64,000 nucleotides of DNA. Source: Anseongella ginsenosidimutans. Lineage in GTDB: Bacteria; Bacteroidota; Bacteroidia; Sphingobacteriales; Sphingobacteriaceae. The position numbers were made by a program, and so were the translations under genes. The notes below the pieces were generated by a model. It was not told the DNA's origin. It saw only the letters and a program-made list of their open reading frames with translations, and made no database searches. Within the stretch, counting starts at the first letter, position 1. The number at the start of each line of letters is the position of its first letter. Positions 63,138-64,000 of the stretch are shown one piece after another. The stretch lies in the NCBI RefSeq assembly GCF_008033235.1, contig NZ_CP042432.1, forward strand, positions 1,612,001 to 1,676,000, read 5' to 3'.

Positions 63138-64000
63138 ATGTTCAGGGTATCGGTGATCATACCAGTTTATAATGCAGAAAAATATATAGGGCGGGCTATC
63201 GAATCTGTCGTTCGTCAAGAGTATGTTCATGAAGTTATCCTGGTGGAAGATGGTTTCCCCGATGATGCCTTAGCCATTTGCAAGGAATATGCAAATCAGT
63301 ACCAGAAAGTTAAACTATTCCGGCATCCCAATGGAGAGAACCGGGGGGCAAGTGCATCCAGAAACCTCGGCATTGAGCATGCCTCGTGTGAGTATATCGC
63401 ATTTTTAGATGCCGATGATTTTTGCCTTCCGGGAAGGTTTCTCGAAACGAAAAAGGCGTTTGAAAATGATCCCGATGCCACTGCCGTGTATGAACCTATC
63501 GGAACCGCATATGAAAGCGAGCAGGCAAGGAACGAATTTTGCCGTCTCAGGAAAATCTCACCTAAAGAATCGGAGAATTATCTCACCTACACGTTGAAAC
63601 CTTTGCAGGGCGAGGCTTTTTTTCGTTCTTTGCTGCTTGGAGATAACGGTTATCCGAGTACTGATGGCATTACAATTAAAAAGGCGATACTTAAAAAGGC
63701 CGGAATGTTCAGTACGCGGCTGCAACTTGATGAAGATACCGACCTCTGGATCAGAATTGCCTGGTATGGGAAGTTCGTTCCCGGAGCGCACATCAATCCG
63801 GTCGCTGTGCGATGGGTTCATGCTGATAACAGGATTACGAAACGCGACTACCATTCAATGTATCATTTCATGAAGAAGCTACGTTCATGGTTGATAACAG
63901 TAGATGCAAAAAAGGAATATCATAAGATTATGCTAAAAAGATATTATGTAGCAAAAGCCCGGAGCAGGTTCAATGAGGACGGTTTACTTGTAAAAATAAA
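63138..64000 (+). CDS. Glycosyltransferase family 2 (partial, right edge)
   Basis: Open from the ATG at 63138 to the end of the window (287 codons, no stop). It begins FRVSVIIPVYNAEKYIGRAIESVV with LVEDGFPDDALAI, and NRGASASRNLGIEHASCEYIAFLDADDFCLPGRF containing the DxD motif. DEDTDLWIRIAWYGKF lies where family members have the catalytic Asp region. It is part of the polysaccharide operon, which continues beyond the window. Confidence 0.92.
   Translation, partial: MFRVSVIIPVYNAEKYIGRAIESVVRQEYVHEVILVEDGFPDDALAICKEYANQYQKVKLFRHPNGENRGASASRNLGIEHASCEYIAFLDADDFCLPGRFLETKKAFENDPDATAVYEPIGTAYESEQARNEFCRLRKISPKESENYLTYTLKPLQGEAFFRSLLLGDNGYPSTDGITIKKAILKKAGMFSTRLQLDEDTDLWIRIAWYGKFVPGAHINPVAVRWVHADNRITKRDYHSMYHFMKKLRSWLITVDAKKEYHKIMLKRYYVAKARSRFNEDGLLVKI

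Noticed and set aside
1-64000. tRNA or rRNA genes
   Set aside because: I looked through the intergenic stretches and saw no cloverleaf-like or rRNA-like sequence, though a dedicated search was not possible.

Overview
The window comes from a member of the Bacteroidota, probably a Chitinophagales or Sphingobacteriales-like lineage; the rank below phylum is inference. The evidence is type IX secretion and gliding genes (gldJ, porV, PorP/SprF family, a giant adhesin with a gliding-motility C-terminal sorting domain), Bacteroidota-only families (DUF4834, DUF6427, DUF2480, DUF3109, FeoB-associated Cys-rich protein) and the phylum-specific -7 promoter element TAnnTTTG in front of many genes. No rRNA, tRNA, CRISPR array or complete insertion sequence was found.

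Layout. 1-5.7 kb: gldJ (partial, leftward) divergent from porV, then ispF, a TrmH-family methyltransferase, a tiny FeoB-associated protein and typA. 5.7-6.2 kb: an intergenic island with an 80-bp tandem repeat. 6.2-16.4 kb: surface-glycan genes (methyltransferases, four glycosyltransferases, a Wzx-type flippase), interrupted by a leftward heme-binding lipoprotein dehydrogenase. 16.5-22.7 kb, leftward: YfhO-like membrane protein, DUF4834, uvrB and an Rpn-type nuclease. 23.1-24.9 kb: an LpxH-like phosphoesterase and a MurG-like glycosyltransferase. 24.9-25.6 kb: two paralogous XRE regulators with matching operator-like dyads. 26.1-41.5 kb: an operon of a ~4,150-residue repetitive adhesin, a PorP/SprF protein and a PorE-like OmpA protein. 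41.9-52.8 kb: mostly housekeeping (Uma2, DUF6427, purQ, coaX, outer-membrane barrel, lptC, PPIase, DUF2480, DUF3108, DUF3109, SIS isomerase). 52.8-64 kb: a second polysaccharide locus (gmd, Wza-like exporter, rfbB, rfbA, flippase, unknown GT-B-like protein, acetyltransferase, two GT2 enzymes), running off the right edge. Its part beyond ~56.5 kb is visibly more AT-rich.

How it fits together: most of the window builds and decorates the cell surface. GldJ, PorV, PorP/SprF and the PorE-like protein belong to the type IX secretion and gliding apparatus that would export the adhesin. The two glycan loci make and export surface polysaccharide. LptC, the LpxH-like enzyme and the PPIase serve the outer membrane.

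Two cautions. First, six genes (gldJ, two GT4 genes, the heme lipoprotein, coaX, the Wza-like exporter) are broken by the same lesion: one base too few in a G or C run. A seventh (DUF3108) has an in-frame TAA. The repeated pattern points to homopolymer errors in the assembly more than to real pseudogenes. I annotate these genes at their repaired extent and flag the lesion. Second, the adhesin holds a 1,818-bp near-identical tandem repeat whose copy number in the assembly may be wrong.
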